A DNA stretch of 64,000 nt from Lachnospiraceae bacterium. GTDB taxonomy: Bacteria > Bacillota > Clostridia > Lachnospirales > Lachnospiraceae. The stretch covers positions 1 through 64,000 of the forward strand of contig JAUNGD010000012.1 in the NCBI GenBank assembly GCA_030524705.1, in the 5' to 3' direction. This document shows positions 40,084 through 50,008 of this stretch, piece by piece. Positions within the stretch are counted from its first letter, which is position 1, and every line of letters begins with the position of its first letter. Made by a program: the position numbers and the translations under genes. The notes beneath the pieces were generated by a model. It did not search any database. It worked only from the letters and a program-made list of their open reading frames with translations, and had not been told where the DNA came from.

Positions 40084-41403
40084 ATGAAAATGAAAAAATT
40101 ACTTGCATGGTCTCTGGCAGGAGCAATGGTGGCTACCATGATTCCGGCTGCAGGCGTAAATGCGAAGGCAGAGGATTCACTGGTGATCTGGACTCTGACC
40201 AATGACCTGATCCAGTTCGCAGAGCGGTATGAGGAAGAGACCGGCGTGAAGTGTGATGTGGAGGTTACTCAGCCGGCGGACTATCCGACGAAGGTGCAGG
40301 CAGCAGTTCTGGCCGGTGAGGTGGAGCCGGACATCATCGTAGGCGAGCCGAAGATGCTGGACAGCTACTACGAGGCAGGACTTCTGGCAGACCTGGACGA
40401 GCTGGGAGCTTCTGAGTATGACGGACAGATCGTTGACTACGTATGGGAAAAGGGCAAGGATATGGACGGCGTGCAGAGAGCGATCTCCTGGCAGATCACA
40501 CCGGCTGGTATTTATTATAGAAGAGACATCGCTCAGGAGGTATTCGGCACGGACGATCCGGCAGAGATCGGGCAGAAATTCGCAGATTATCCGACCATCC
40601 TTGAGACTGCAGAGACATTGAAGCAGGCCGGCTACAAGATTTTTGCATCCGACGGCGAAATGAACGTATTCTCCAACAAGGAAGCCTGGGTAGTGGACGA
40701 TACTCTGAATGTATCTCAGGCAAGACTGGATTATATGGATCTTTGCGTTCAGCTGTTCCAGGGCGGCTATACGGCATACGCAACCCAGTGGACCGCTCCG
40801 TGGTATCAGGCAATGTCCGGCGAGATCCCGGTATACGATAAGGATACAAACCTCTGGGACGATGCAGAGCGTGAGAAAGCAGAAGAGAATGCGACAGAGA
40901 CCACACAGGTATTTGCATACGGACTTCCGGCATGGGGCGTTCTGACTATGCGTGACAATTACAAGGAAACAGAAGGAAAATGGGGCATCTGCTCAGGACC
41001 CAGCGACGGCTTTGACGGCGGTACCTATATCGGTATCAACACAAACAGCAAGAAAAAGGAGCTGGCATGGGATTTCGTGAAGTACTGTACACTGAACGAT
41101 GATACGCTTAACTGGTGGATTGATGCATCCAAGGGCGATACCGTATCCAAGCTGTCTGTCATCGAAGCTCACAAGGATGACGAGAATGCGACCTACGGCG
41201 GAGAAAAGCTGTATCAGTTCTGGCTGGAGCAGGCAGAGAAGATCGACCTTTCCATCGTAACTCCGTACGATCAGGCCATCGGCGATGCATGGGGCGAGGC
41301 AATCACGAAGGTCAAGACAGAACTGATGGATAAGGAAGAGGCAATCTCAGAATTCTATGATGAAATCGAAGCTACTTATCCGGAAATCAACGTTGAAAGA
41401 TAA
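40084..41403 (+). CDS. Sugar ABC importer, extracellular binding protein
   Basis: 439 residues from ATG 40084 (AAAGGAGGAAAATATC). Signal peptide ~1-31 ends AGVNAKAED, again with no lipobox cysteine. Family 1 binding fold (LVIWTLTNDLIQFAERYEEE, PDIIVGEPKMLDSYYEAGLLADL). With two permeases and no ATPase. The preceding beta-glucan enzymes suggest beta-gluco-oligosaccharides as ligand; this is inferred from neighbourhood. Confidence 0.9.
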   Translation: MKMKKLLAWSLAGAMVATMIPAAGVNAKAEDSLVIWTLTNDLIQFAERYEEETGVKCDVEVTQPADYPTKVQAAVLAGEVEPDIIVGEPKMLDSYYEAGLLADLDELGASEYDGQIVDYVWEKGKDMDGVQRAISWQITPAGIYYRRDIAQEVFGTDDPAEIGQKFADYPTILETAETLKQAGYKIFASDGEMNVFSNKEAWVVDDTLNVSQARLDYMDLCVQLFQGGYTAYATQWTAPWYQAMSGEIPVYDKDTNLWDDAEREKAEENATETTQVFAYGLPAWGVLTMRDNYKETEGKWGICSGPSDGFDGGTYIGINTNSKKKELAWDFVKYCTLNDDTLNWWIDASKGDTVSKLSVIEAHKDDENATYGGEKLYQFWLEQAEKIDLSIVTPYDQAIGDAWGEAITKVKTELMDKEEAISEFYDEIEATYPEINVER

Positions 41404-41428
41404 AAATATCTCTAAATGTGTCATCAGT

Positions 41429-41456
41429 GGGGGAGGTCCAGAAGGGGCGCTCCCCC
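41429..41456 (+). other. Intercistronic hairpin
   Basis: GGGGGAG (41429-41435) pairs with CTCCCCC (41450-41456). No T-tract follows. Between binding protein and permease genes such hairpins usually stabilise the 5' message so that binding protein is made in excess. Confidence 0.65.
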
Positions 41457-41508
41457 TCCTGTGAAAACAAGGGTTTTACAGAGACAGGGAGATGAAGGAG
41501 GAGAGAGG

Positions 41509-42444
41509 ATGGAGAGCGTGAAAACGGTTGGAAAAAAGAAAAAGAAGGATTACAACCGGATGGGATACCTGTTTGTGCTTCCCTTTGTGATTGTATTTCT
41601 TGTATTTAGTGTGTATCCGGTGCTTCGAACACTGTACCTGAGCTTTATGAGCTACAAGGGCTTCGGTGATCCGACACCCATTGGTTTTAAAAATTATGCG
41701 CGTGTCATCCAGGACAAATTTTTCTGGAGAGCGCTTTGGAACACGGTGAAGATCTGGGGCGTAAATATTGTTCTTCAGCTTGGGCTGGCGTTCTTGCTGA
41801 CCATCGTGTTCAGTGATATCAAATATAAAATGAAGGGGCTGGGCGTGTTCCGTACAGTGTACTATCTGCCGAACATTATCGCTGCGACCTCCGTGGCGTT
41901 TCTGTTCAAAACATTGCTGGACTGGAAATACGGTTCTGTGAACAATCTTCTGATGAGCCTCGGCATCATCGCAAAAGGGGCGCAGATCAACTGGCTGGGA
42001 GACCCCAAGATCGCCCCGTATGTCGTATCTGTCATCAACACCTGGATGTGGTTCGGCAATTCCTTTATCGTACTGATGGCAGGCGTGCAGGGAATCAGCA
42101 AGGATTACTATGAGGCGGCGGCCATTGACGGTGCGAACCGCTGGAAGACCTTCGGAAAGATTACGCTTCCGCTGCTTCGGCCCATCATGATTTACGTATC
42201 CATCACCTCCCTGATCGGCGGCCTCCAGATGTTCGATATTCCATATCTGATCAATGACAAGGGTTCCGCGGGCAATCCCAGCGGCAGCCTGCAGACGGTG
42301 GTTATGTATCTGTACAAGTTCGGCTTTGAGGGAGGCACGAAAAAGCAGGTGGGCTACGCATCGGCCATCGCCTACAGCCTCTTTGTCATTGTGCTGATTG
42401 TGTCCGTGATACAGTTCAAGGTAATGAACAAAAAGGAGGATTAG
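41509..42444 (+). CDS. Sugar ABC transporter permease
   Basis: 311 residues from ATG 41509 (GGAGGAGAGAGG upstream). Basic N-terminus (KKKKKDYNRM), six helices, EAA loop YEAAAIDGANRWKTFGKITLP (~200-220). Works with the next gene as the membrane channel of the second importer. Confidence 0.92.
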   Translation: MESVKTVGKKKKKDYNRMGYLFVLPFVIVFLVFSVYPVLRTLYLSFMSYKGFGDPTPIGFKNYARVIQDKFFWRALWNTVKIWGVNIVLQLGLAFLLTIVFSDIKYKMKGLGVFRTVYYLPNIIAATSVAFLFKTLLDWKYGSVNNLLMSLGIIAKGAQINWLGDPKIAPYVVSVINTWMWFGNSFIVLMAGVQGISKDYYEAAAIDGANRWKTFGKITLPLLRPIMIYVSITSLIGGLQMFDIPYLINDKGSAGNPSGSLQTVVMYLYKFGFEGGTKKQVGYASAIAYSLFVIVLIVSVIQFKVMNKKED

Positions 42445-42447
42445 GGT

Positions 42448-43281
42448 ATGACTACAGCTACGAAAATTAAAAAAGGTCTGTTGTATCTGGCGCTGATCCT
42501 GCTGGGACTGACCTGTCTGCTTCCGTTTTTGATGATGATGGTAAATGCGACCCGGGACGGAAATGAGATTATGACCTCTTTTACCCTGATTCCTGGGCAC
42601 AATCTGAAAGCGAACTGGGAGACAGTATCCAATTATTTCAATATTTTCAAGGGAATGCTGAACAGCGTGATCGTGGCGGTGCCGGCTACGCTTTTGACCG
42701 CATATTTTTCCGCAATGACGGCATTTGCCCTGGCGATCTATAAATTCAAAGGAAAAAACGTACTGTTCGGCGTGATCCTGGTGTTTATGATGATTCCGGC
42801 ACAGCTCGGACTGCTGGGCTTTTATGACCTGGTAAGCTTTATGAAGCTGATCAATTCCTACATCCCGCTGATTATTCCGGCGGTGGCGGCGCCGGGTACC
42901 GTTTTCTTCCTGAAGCAGTACGTAGAATCGGTTCTGCCTCCGGCGCTTCTGGAAGCGGCCAGAATAGACGGAGCCAGTGAGCTTTATATTTTCCACAGGA
43001 TCGTATTGCCGATCATGGCGCCGGGTATCGCCACTATGTCCATCGGAGCATTTATCGGCAACTGGAACAGCTATCTGACTCCGATGCTGATTCTGACGAA
43101 AACAGAAAAATATACGCTTCCGGTATTGATTGCCACACTGAATTCCTCTACGGATATCGTGTCAAATCAGGGCGCGACGTATTTGGCGGTTGCAATTTCA
43201 ATCGTTCCGATTTTAATTGTATTCTGCTTCTGCTCAAAGTACATCATCAGCAGTATTTCCGCCGGAAGTGTGAAGGAGTAA
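42448..43281 (+). CDS. Sugar ABC transporter permease
   Basis: 277 residues. Six helices; EAA loop LEAARIDGASELYIFHRIVLP (~168-188). Starts three bases after the stop of its partner, so both subunits are made from one message. Confidence 0.92.
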   Translation: MTTATKIKKGLLYLALILLGLTCLLPFLMMMVNATRDGNEIMTSFTLIPGHNLKANWETVSNYFNIFKGMLNSVIVAVPATLLTAYFSAMTAFALAIYKFKGKNVLFGVILVFMMIPAQLGLLGFYDLVSFMKLINSYIPLIIPAVAAPGTVFFLKQYVESVLPPALLEAARIDGASELYIFHRIVLPIMAPGIATMSIGAFIGNWNSYLTPMLILTKTEKYTLPVLIATLNSSTDIVSNQGATYLAVAISIVPILIVFCFCSKYIISSISAGSVKE

Positions 43282-43352
43282 ATAACTTTACATATTGCCG
43301 GAAAATCATTAAAATGGTCTTAATATAATCCGCGCGGGAGGAAAGACTTTTG

Positions 43353-44999
43353 ATGAACAGATATTTTCAGAAAACAGCAGCGCTTGTCTTCTGCTGCACG
43401 GCGGTTACCTTGTTAACCGCCTGCAGCGGCAGCCAGGGGCTGCAAAGCAGTTTAGAAAAAAGTACGGAAGAATTAATACCGGAGACCATGGAGATAACAG
43501 GCTGGGAGGAGTATGCGGATACGCCGACGGAGCTTGACTGGTACGTGAATTTTTCCTGGTTCAAGACGGGCTGGGGAGAAAATCTTGTCTCCAAAAAGAT
43601 CACGGAGGAGACAGGGGTAAGCATCAACTTTGTCACGCCGGCAGGCAATGAGTCGGAAAAAATGAATTCTATGATCGCGTCGGATACCCTTCCGGATCTG
43701 ATTACGCTGGGATGGTGGGAACCGCAGACACAGCAGATGGTGGAATACGACATGGTATATCCGCTGAATGAGCTGGCGGATGAGTATGCGCCGTATTTTT
43801 ACGATGTGATTGACGAGGATACTGTCAGATGGTATACGAAGGAGAATGGAAACCTTTATTGTTATCCCAGCTCTTCCCACACACCGAAGGATTATGAAGA
43901 GTACGACAATATAGGTTCCAATCAGAATTTCTTAGTACGCAAGGATATTTATGAGGCTCTTGGATGTCCCGATATGACCACGCCGGAGGGATTTGCCGGG
44001 GCGGTCAGGGCAGCGGCGGAGCAGTTCCCGGAGGTGGACGGGTATCCGCTGATCCCGGTGGGAGCGGAGGAATTTAAGCAGGAGGGCTGCAACTCCTTTG
44101 ACAAGTATCTTCAGAATTTTCTGGCTGTTCCGTATGAAAAGGACGGAGAGGCCTATGACCGCACCCTGGATCCGGAGTATATTTCCTGGCTGAAGGTATT
44201 CCGCCGGCTGGCCCAGGAAGGATATTTGTCGGATGATATTTTTGTGGACCGCAGGACTCAGATTGAAGAGAAGATCGCCAGAGGACAGTATTTCTGCATG
44301 ATCTATCAGGGGCATGATATGGTCGACCAGGAAAAGATCCTGCTCCGGGAGCATCCGGAGCGTATCTATATGGCGGTGGACGGACCGAAAAATTCCTCCG
44401 GGGATGACCCGACGCTGCCGGGAACGGGTATTAACGGATGGACAGTCACCTTTATCTCAAAAAACTGCAGCCATCCGGAAAGGGCCATTGCTCTGCTTTC
44501 ATACTTGATCAGTGAGCATGGGCAGAAGATGATCTATCTGGGCGTAGAGGGAGAAATGTATGATATGGTGGACGGAGAGCCCGTGGTCCGGCCGGAGGTA
44601 CAGGAGCTTCTGGAGACGAACCGGGAGGAATACGACCGGCTTTACGGTGCGGATGACGCATACTGGATGCTGCAGGATAACGTAATGCAGCAGCAGTGGG
44701 GACAGCAGCTCTCTGAAGCAGAGCGGCAGATCAAGGAGTGGACGTATCCCTATACGATTTACGTGGGCCAGTACGAAATAAACTATGAGGCGGGAACGGA
44801 GGAAGCCAATATTTATACTAAGGTGCAGCAGGAGTGGGGAAAGACGCTGCCGCAGCTTCTGCTTGCCGGATCAGATGCGGAGTTTGACCGGATACTGGAC
44901 TCCTTTGAGACAAAAAGGGAGGCCTATGGGTATGATAAGGTGATGCGGGAGATGACAAGACGGATGAAGCTTCTCAAAGAAAAGCTGGGGATGGCATGA
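43353..44999 (+). CDS. Lipoprotein solute-binding protein, possibly sensory
   Basis: 548 residues from ATG 43353 (GGGAGGAAAGACTTTTG; a TTG one codon earlier is possible). Signal peptide with lipobox LTAC (Cys ~24), so this one is a true lipoprotein. It belongs to the long LplA/YtcQ-type binding proteins (GWWEPQTQQMVEYDMVYPLNELADEYAP). It is an extra binding protein between importer and sensor kinase; it may feed ligand to the same permeases or present it to the kinase. Confidence 0.85.
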   Translation: MNRYFQKTAALVFCCTAVTLLTACSGSQGLQSSLEKSTEELIPETMEITGWEEYADTPTELDWYVNFSWFKTGWGENLVSKKITEETGVSINFVTPAGNESEKMNSMIASDTLPDLITLGWWEPQTQQMVEYDMVYPLNELADEYAPYFYDVIDEDTVRWYTKENGNLYCYPSSSHTPKDYEEYDNIGSNQNFLVRKDIYEALGCPDMTTPEGFAGAVRAAAEQFPEVDGYPLIPVGAEEFKQEGCNSFDKYLQNFLAVPYEKDGEAYDRTLDPEYISWLKVFRRLAQEGYLSDDIFVDRRTQIEEKIARGQYFCMIYQGHDMVDQEKILLREHPERIYMAVDGPKNSSGDDPTLPGTGINGWTVTFISKNCSHPERAIALLSYLISEHGQKMIYLGVEGEMYDMVDGEPVVRPEVQELLETNREEYDRLYGADDAYWMLQDNVMQQQWGQQLSEAERQIKEWTYPYTIYVGQYEINYEAGTEEANIYTKVQQEWGKTLPQLLLAGSDAEFDRILDSFETKREAYGYDKVMREMTRRMKLLKEKLGMA

Positions 45000-45012
45000 G
45001 AGGAGAGAACGC

Positions 45013-46833
45013 ATGAAGTGGTTTTCAAGGCAAAAGCTCAACGCTAAATTCACGGCGGTTATCAGTCTGATCGTGTTTATCCCTCTGGTGGTAATCTACA
45101 TTATCTTGTACGGCAATCTGAAAAAATCAACGATCAGCCAGGCCAGGAGCCTGATGGAAAATACGATGGTGCAGACCTACAGTGAGGTGCAGAAAACCGT
45201 GGATCTGTGCAATATGTCTACTCAGATGTTTCTGAACAATCAGAATCTAAAGGACTTTCTGGTCAGGCTGAAGCGGGGAGATGATATTCCCACGGAGGAA
45301 ATTGTAGCCTTTTATCAGAACGATATTGCGATGCTGGAGCGTCTGGTCAACAGCAATCCATATCTGTACCGTATCCGGGTCTATGCACAAAACGATGATT
45401 TCTCGGAGATGATGCCGATTCTGTTCCGGCAGCAGCGGATGGAGGCGCTGCCCTGGGCGGACTCCTACGTATCGGGGCAGTGGCAGTTTGACTATAAGGA
45501 TGAGGTCTTCGGAAGTCTGAATACCCGGGCGGCAGACCACGTCATGTCTCTTGTGACGGAGATCGAGGATTATGAGCTGGGGACCATCGGCGTGCTGGAG
45601 GTTGCCGTAGATATGTCCCGGATTTTTCCGTATATGTTCGAGGAAGAGGCAGGGGATTACAGCAGCTTCGTCGATGAATACGGTACGGTATATACGGGCA
45701 ACTGGCCTGAGGAATGCAGCGGGCTCCGGGAAGAATTGCTGGCGAAGGTTCAGGCGCAGGATATACAGGCCTTTTACGACATGGAGGCAAAGGCCGGGAA
45801 AGAGACGGTGGTTATCGGCTGTATTCCGGTCAGGGAGCTTTCAGGGTATCTGATGCAGGTATCAGATCTGCATGAGGAAATCCATATGATTGACGGACAG
45901 AGGAATATTTTCTTGGTTGTCATCGCAGTGGTGTTTCTGGCGGTGCTTCTTTTGACCAACTGGATCGTCAAGGTACTGCTGGGGCGCTTTTACTGTATCC
46001 TTGGAACCATCCGGCAGGTGCAGGAGGGCAATCTTGAGGTGCAGGCGCCGGAGGACGGTAATGATGAGATCAGTGAGCTGGGAGCACAGATCAACAAGAT
46101 GCTGGACCGGATCCAGATTCTCATCGGAGAAAACGTTAATCGGGAGCTTCTGGTGAAAAATTCGGAGATCCGTGCGCTGCAGAATCAGATCAACGCACAT
46201 TTTATTTACAATGTTCTGGAATCCATCAAAATGATGGCGGAGATCCAGGAGGAATACGATATTTCCGATGCGGTGACGTCGCTGGGAAGGCTTCTGCGCT
46301 ACAGTATGCGCTGGGTATCCCAGGAGGTGACGGTGCGGGAGGAAATTCAGTATATCCGGGATTACCTGGATCTGATCAACCTGCGGTACGATTATGAGAT
46401 CATGCTTTCGCTGAATATCCCGGATCTGGTCTACGAGCAGAAGATTCCGAAGATGTCGCTGCAGCCCATCGTGGAAAACGCCATCGTTCACGGGATCGAG
46501 GAGCTGGCGGAGAACGCCAGCATTTATATCAAGGCGAAGGTCTTTGAGGAATATTTTGTTTTGGAAATTACAGACTCCGGCAAGGGAATGACTGCGGCTC
46601 AGGTAAAGGAGCTGGAGCGGAAAATAGCCGGGGAAATTGAAGTCAGCGGAGGCTCCGGCAACGGAATCGGCCTGAAAAATGTGCAGGACCGCATTCGGAT
46701 TGCTTTTGGGGAGCCCTACGGCATCGGCGTGATTTCCAGGGAGGGATGTTTTACCAAGGTAACGGTGACGATACCGATTACGAGAGGAGAGGAGAAGGGA
46801 CAGCATGAAAAGCCTGATGATAGTAGAAGATGA
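45013..46833 (+). CDS. Sensor histidine kinase (YesM/LytS type)
   Basis: 606 residues. Helices at ~11-33 and ~298-318 enclose an extracellular sensor domain of ~260 residues; a HAMP segment follows (VLLGRFYCILGTIRQVQEGN). The phosphorylated His is H396 in NQINAHFIYNVLESI; most relatives read NPHFLYN, so Pro is replaced by Ala. ATPase part: PIVENAIVHGIEE and GNGIGLKNVQDRI. It should phosphorylate the response regulator encoded next, whose gene begins 29 bases before this one ends. Confidence 0.92.
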   Translation: MKWFSRQKLNAKFTAVISLIVFIPLVVIYIILYGNLKKSTISQARSLMENTMVQTYSEVQKTVDLCNMSTQMFLNNQNLKDFLVRLKRGDDIPTEEIVAFYQNDIAMLERLVNSNPYLYRIRVYAQNDDFSEMMPILFRQQRMEALPWADSYVSGQWQFDYKDEVFGSLNTRAADHVMSLVTEIEDYELGTIGVLEVAVDMSRIFPYMFEEEAGDYSSFVDEYGTVYTGNWPEECSGLREELLAKVQAQDIQAFYDMEAKAGKETVVIGCIPVRELSGYLMQVSDLHEEIHMIDGQRNIFLVVIAVVFLAVLLLTNWIVKVLLGRFYCILGTIRQVQEGNLEVQAPEDGNDEISELGAQINKMLDRIQILIGENVNRELLVKNSEIRALQNQINAHFIYNVLESIKMMAEIQEEYDISDAVTSLGRLLRYSMRWVSQEVTVREEIQYIRDYLDLINLRYDYEIMLSLNIPDLVYEQKIPKMSLQPIVENAIVHGIEELAENASIYIKAKVFEEYFVLEITDSGKGMTAAQVKELERKIAGEIEVSGGSGNGIGLKNVQDRIRIAFGEPYGIGVISREGCFTKVTVTIPITRGEEKGQHEKPDDSRR

Positions 46834-48262
46834 AAAAATGATCCGTCAGGGAATTGTGACTATGGCTAAACGTGCTCCTGTAACGATTGATGAGATTATA
46901 GAGTGCAGAAACGGGGAGGAAGCGCTGGAGGTGCTGCGTTCCCGTCCGGTGGAAGTGATGTTTACGGATATTCGGATGCCGAAAATGGACGGCATCACAC
47001 TGATCCGCCAGCTGGGAAGTCTGGAAGAGCCGCCTAAGACCATCGTGGTCAGCGGTTATGATGATTTCAGCTACGCGGTGGAGGCGCTAAGAAGCGGCGT
47101 GCAGGATTATCTTCTCAAGCCGGTGGAACGGGAGAAGGTGTATGAAATCCTCAAAAAGCTGGATGACGAGCTGCAAAGGGAGCAGCAGGAAAAACAGCAG
47201 GAAAAGCAGAGCGGCCGGAGCATCAGCCGCCAGCAGCTCCGGTATCTGATCGTGAACCGGAATATACCGGAACGGGAGCTGGAGGAGCTGGAGGGGCAGT
47301 CGGCCATGCAGGGGCATTTTCGGATCTGTTGCTGCTGTATGGAGCATCCCCTGGAGGCGGAGGGCGTAATGCAGCTTTGCGAGATCGGAGACCAGTCCGT
47401 CTTTTTTGTCCGGGAGGAGCTTTTGCAGGAGTTTTTGGAGACCCAGCTGGGAGGATGCTGCGTCGGCGTCAGCGGCAGCTTCGGCGGTATACGGGAAATC
47501 AGGGCGGCCTATGAGGCGGCGCTTTCGGCCAGGATCCATGCGTTTATGACGGGGCAGGCCGTTGTCTGCGCAGACCGTATGCCCGGGGTATCGGCAGCAG
47601 AGGCGGTCCCGGAACAGTTTGCGGAGCAGTTCGTCCTGCTGTTTGGGACGGATAAGGCAGATAATGCCATGAAGCAGCTGGAGCATTATTATTTTCTTGC
47701 AAGGCATGGAAATATAAACGAAGCTGAGCTGATGCGGGCCACGGCCATGATACTGGAGCAGATACCTGTTTCATATAAAAATGTGCTGGAGGCAAATCAG
47801 GCCGAGTATATGCGGCTTCGGGCTCCCCTTGCTTATAATGATGCAGAATCCTTTTTGAAGGAGTTCCGGGTCTGGTTTTTGCGGACAAAGGAGATGATTG
47901 ACGCTGAGTTTGGTGATTATCGCAACAAGGAGAAGATCAACATGGCTGTGGCCTATATCCGGGAGAATTTTGACAAGGAGCTGAACATGGCCGTGGTGTC
48001 AAACCATATTTCCATGAATTATTCGCTGTTTTCCCTGAGCTTTAAGCAGTACACCGGAATGAACTTTGTGAATTATCTGAAGATGATTCGGATTAATGAG
48101 GCAAAGCGGCTTTTGGAGGAGACCGATGAGAAGGTCATCGAGATCAGCCAGAAGGTGGGATATGAAAACGAAAAGCATTTTATGAAGACCTTTAAAAATG
48201 TATGCGGCGTATCTCCGTCGGAGTACCGCAAAAACATGCAGATGAGAAAGCCTCCCAGATAG
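46805..48262 (+). CDS. Response regulator with AraC-type DNA-binding domain
   Basis: 485 residues. Receiver 1-120 with D55 in MFTDIRMPKMDG, S/T and K108-like residues in VVSGYDDF and YLLKPV. Middle part ~150-370 is a helical YesN-type linker. C-terminal AraC domain ~385-478 has both HTH units (AVVSNHISMNYSLFSLSFKQ and VIEISQKVGYENEKHFMKTF). It probably activates the importer promoter upstream and the beta-glucan genes. Overlap with the kinase gene ensures equal expression. Confidence 0.92.
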   Translation: MKSLMIVEDEKMIRQGIVTMAKRAPVTIDEIIECRNGEEALEVLRSRPVEVMFTDIRMPKMDGITLIRQLGSLEEPPKTIVVSGYDDFSYAVEALRSGVQDYLLKPVEREKVYEILKKLDDELQREQQEKQQEKQSGRSISRQQLRYLIVNRNIPERELEELEGQSAMQGHFRICCCCMEHPLEAEGVMQLCEIGDQSVFFVREELLQEFLETQLGGCCVGVSGSFGGIREIRAAYEAALSARIHAFMTGQAVVCADRMPGVSAAEAVPEQFAEQFVLLFGTDKADNAMKQLEHYYFLARHGNINEAELMRATAMILEQIPVSYKNVLEANQAEYMRLRAPLAYNDAESFLKEFRVWFLRTKEMIDAEFGDYRNKEKINMAVAYIRENFDKELNMAVVSNHISMNYSLFSLSFKQYTGMNFVNYLKMIRINEAKRLLEETDEKVIEISQKVGYENEKHFMKTFKNVCGVSPSEYRKNMQMRKPPR

Positions 48263-48301
48263 ACAATCCGGGAGGCGCGGGGTATATGTTACTTTCCAGG
48301 C

Positions 48302-48341
48302 GGCAGCTCGGCCTTTAGTTTGAGCTGCTGCCTGTTTTTTT
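48302..48341 (+). terminator. Terminator of the importer/two-component operon
   Basis: GGCAGCTC pairs with GAGCTGCTGCC across a 12-base loop, followed by TGTTTTTTT (48333-48341). A second, smaller hairpin GCCTCCC/GGGAGGC lies at 48251-48277. Confidence 0.85.
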
Positions 48342-48354
48342 GATGCAATGGGGC

Positions 48355-49704
48355 TCAGGAGGAATGCGAAAAGGCGATATTCTTATGCAGCCCGCGCAGG
48401 AAGAAGCAGCAGATAATGATGGACACCAGGGAAGCGGCGGGGGCCGCCAGACCCATCACGTAGAGGGAATCCGTCGCATATCTGCTCAGAAAATAAGTGG
48501 CCGGGATCCGCACCCCGAAGGTGGCGATCATACTGTGAATAAAGGAAATGAGAGATTTCCCGTAGCTGTTGAAATAGGAATTTGTACAGAATACAAAGCT
48601 TACGAGTATACAGTCGATCGTGTAGGAGCGCATATACTGTCCGGCGGCGGTGATAACTGCTTCGTCCCGGGAAAAGACGCCCGGGAGGACATTCGGGAAA
48701 AGCTGTGCAAACACGCATACCGCGACGCCGAAGACCAGCGCATAGAGGATGCCGCAGCGGTAGGAGCTGCGGGCGCGGCGCGGTTTTCCGGCGCCGAGGT
48801 TCTGGGCCGACATGGTGGCTACTGCGGCGGCGAAGGCTCCTGCGGGCAGGAAGGCGAAGCCCATGATCTTTTCTGCAACGCCCACGGCTGCGGAGGCGGT
48901 GAGCCCCAGCGTATTGACAATGGCCGTAATCGCCAGAAAAGAGATATTGACCAGAGCGTCCTGCAGCGCCAGGGGAAAGCCCACCTTCAAAATAGCAGCC
49001 GCATCGTTCTTTCTGAACCGGATATCACTGCGCCCAAAGGCAAAGGGCAATCCCTTTTTCTTCATATATATAAGAAAAGACAGAAAGCTTACCATCTGTG
49101 CGGTGACGGTGGCGATGGCGGCGCCGGGAGCCCCCAGCTTCAGCCAGCCGGAGAGCAGGAAATCTCCTGCGATATTTACGACACAGGCTATGACGATAAA
49201 ATAGACCGGCGTTTTGGAATCGCCGATCCCCCGGAAAATGCCGCTGACGGCGTTGTAGCCGATGATAAAGGGAATTCCGCAGGAGCAGATGAAAATATAG
49301 TTCCGGGCGTCGGCCACGGCCTCCGGCGGCGTCTGCATCAAGGAGACGGCTGTGGGGTGGAAGACGAGCATGGCCGGAGTCAGAATGCAGGCCAGGACTG
49401 CAAATACGATGGCCAGATTTCCGACTGCTGAGGCGGCCCGCTTCAGATTGTTTTCTCCGATCCGGCGGGCGATGAGGACAGTGCCTCCGGTGGAGATTCC
49501 AAGAATGATACCGGTGATGGTCTGCATGACCTGGCTGCCGATGGATACGGCGGACACCGCCGCCGAGCCCGTATACTGTCCCACCACGAACAGATCCACC
49601 GCGCCGTAAAACGCCTGGAGGAAGCTGGCCACCAAAAAGGGAGCGGCGAACTTCAGCAGGGCGCTGCTTATCTTTCCATTCAGTAATTCATTTGTCTGTT
49701 CCAT
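48355..49704 (-). CDS. MATE family multidrug/sodium efflux transporter
   Basis: 449 residues from ATG 49704 (TGGAGGAATAACAG upstream). Twelve hydrophobic segments; FAAPFLVASFLQAFYGAVDLF in helix 1, GTVLIARRIGENN in the first loop and GFPLALQDALVNISF at the start of the second half are MATE (NorM/DinF) features. It would export drugs or metabolites using Na+ or H+. Single gene, convergent to the regulator; a minus-strand TATACT-like -10 box is near 49757. Confidence 0.92.
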   Translation of the reverse strand: MEQTNELLNGKISSALLKFAAPFLVASFLQAFYGAVDLFVVGQYTGSAAVSAVSIGSQVMQTITGIILGISTGGTVLIARRIGENNLKRAASAVGNLAIVFAVLACILTPAMLVFHPTAVSLMQTPPEAVADARNYIFICSCGIPFIIGYNAVSGIFRGIGDSKTPVYFIVIACVVNIAGDFLLSGWLKLGAPGAAIATVTAQMVSFLSFLIYMKKKGLPFAFGRSDIRFRKNDAAAILKVGFPLALQDALVNISFLAITAIVNTLGLTASAAVGVAEKIMGFAFLPAGAFAAAVATMSAQNLGAGKPRRARSSYRCGILYALVFGVAVCVFAQLFPNVLPGVFSRDEAVITAAGQYMRSYTIDCILVSFVFCTNSYFNSYGKSLISFIHSMIATFGVRIPATYFLSRYATDSLYVMGLAAPAASLVSIIICCFFLRGLHKNIAFSHSS

Positions 49705-49884
49705 TTCTGTTATTCCTCCATGACAGCGTCTGTATACCGACGCTAAGCAGAGCCAGTATAGCACAGAAGCAGCGGAAAAGCGACACTGATTTTTGCGTAA
49801 AATCATACCCCGGTATTACCAGCTGTAAATTTGGCGCGGAGAAAATAACGGCTCTTTATGGATTGAAATCATCGGTATCTGGAA

Positions 49885-49913
49885 TTTACAGATTGACTTT
49901 CCGGTAGTATAAT
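49885..49913 (+). promoter_or_regulatory. Promoter of the dehydratase/activase pair
   Basis: TTTACA (49885-49890), exact 17-base spacer, TATAAT (49908-49913). The leader to the start at 50009 is ~90 bases and has a repeated (T)TAGCATGAAA/TTGGCATGAAA word. The rest of the gap 49705-50008 only has the minus-strand MATE promoter. Confidence 0.75.
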
Positions 49914-50008
49914 GGTTTACATTTAGAAGCGAAGGCTCCCTTTTGGCATGAAATAAAACGGGCGCGCCTTTAGCATGAAAATTTGAAAGGCAAAGGAATA
50001 AAAAATAA

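Noticed and set aside
41476..42996. Long open frame (506 codons) antisense to two permease genes
   Set aside because: It is opposite two clear permeases with good ribosome sites, is His/Gln/Arg-rich without domains, and has no start signal. Similar shadows lie opposite the GH30 (38382-39869), the large phosphorylase (35654-36823) and other genes.
49859..49869. Partial match (GGATTGAAAT) to the mannoside element
   Set aside because: Only ten of 15 bases agree, no second copy at 22 bp, and it lies before an unrelated operon.
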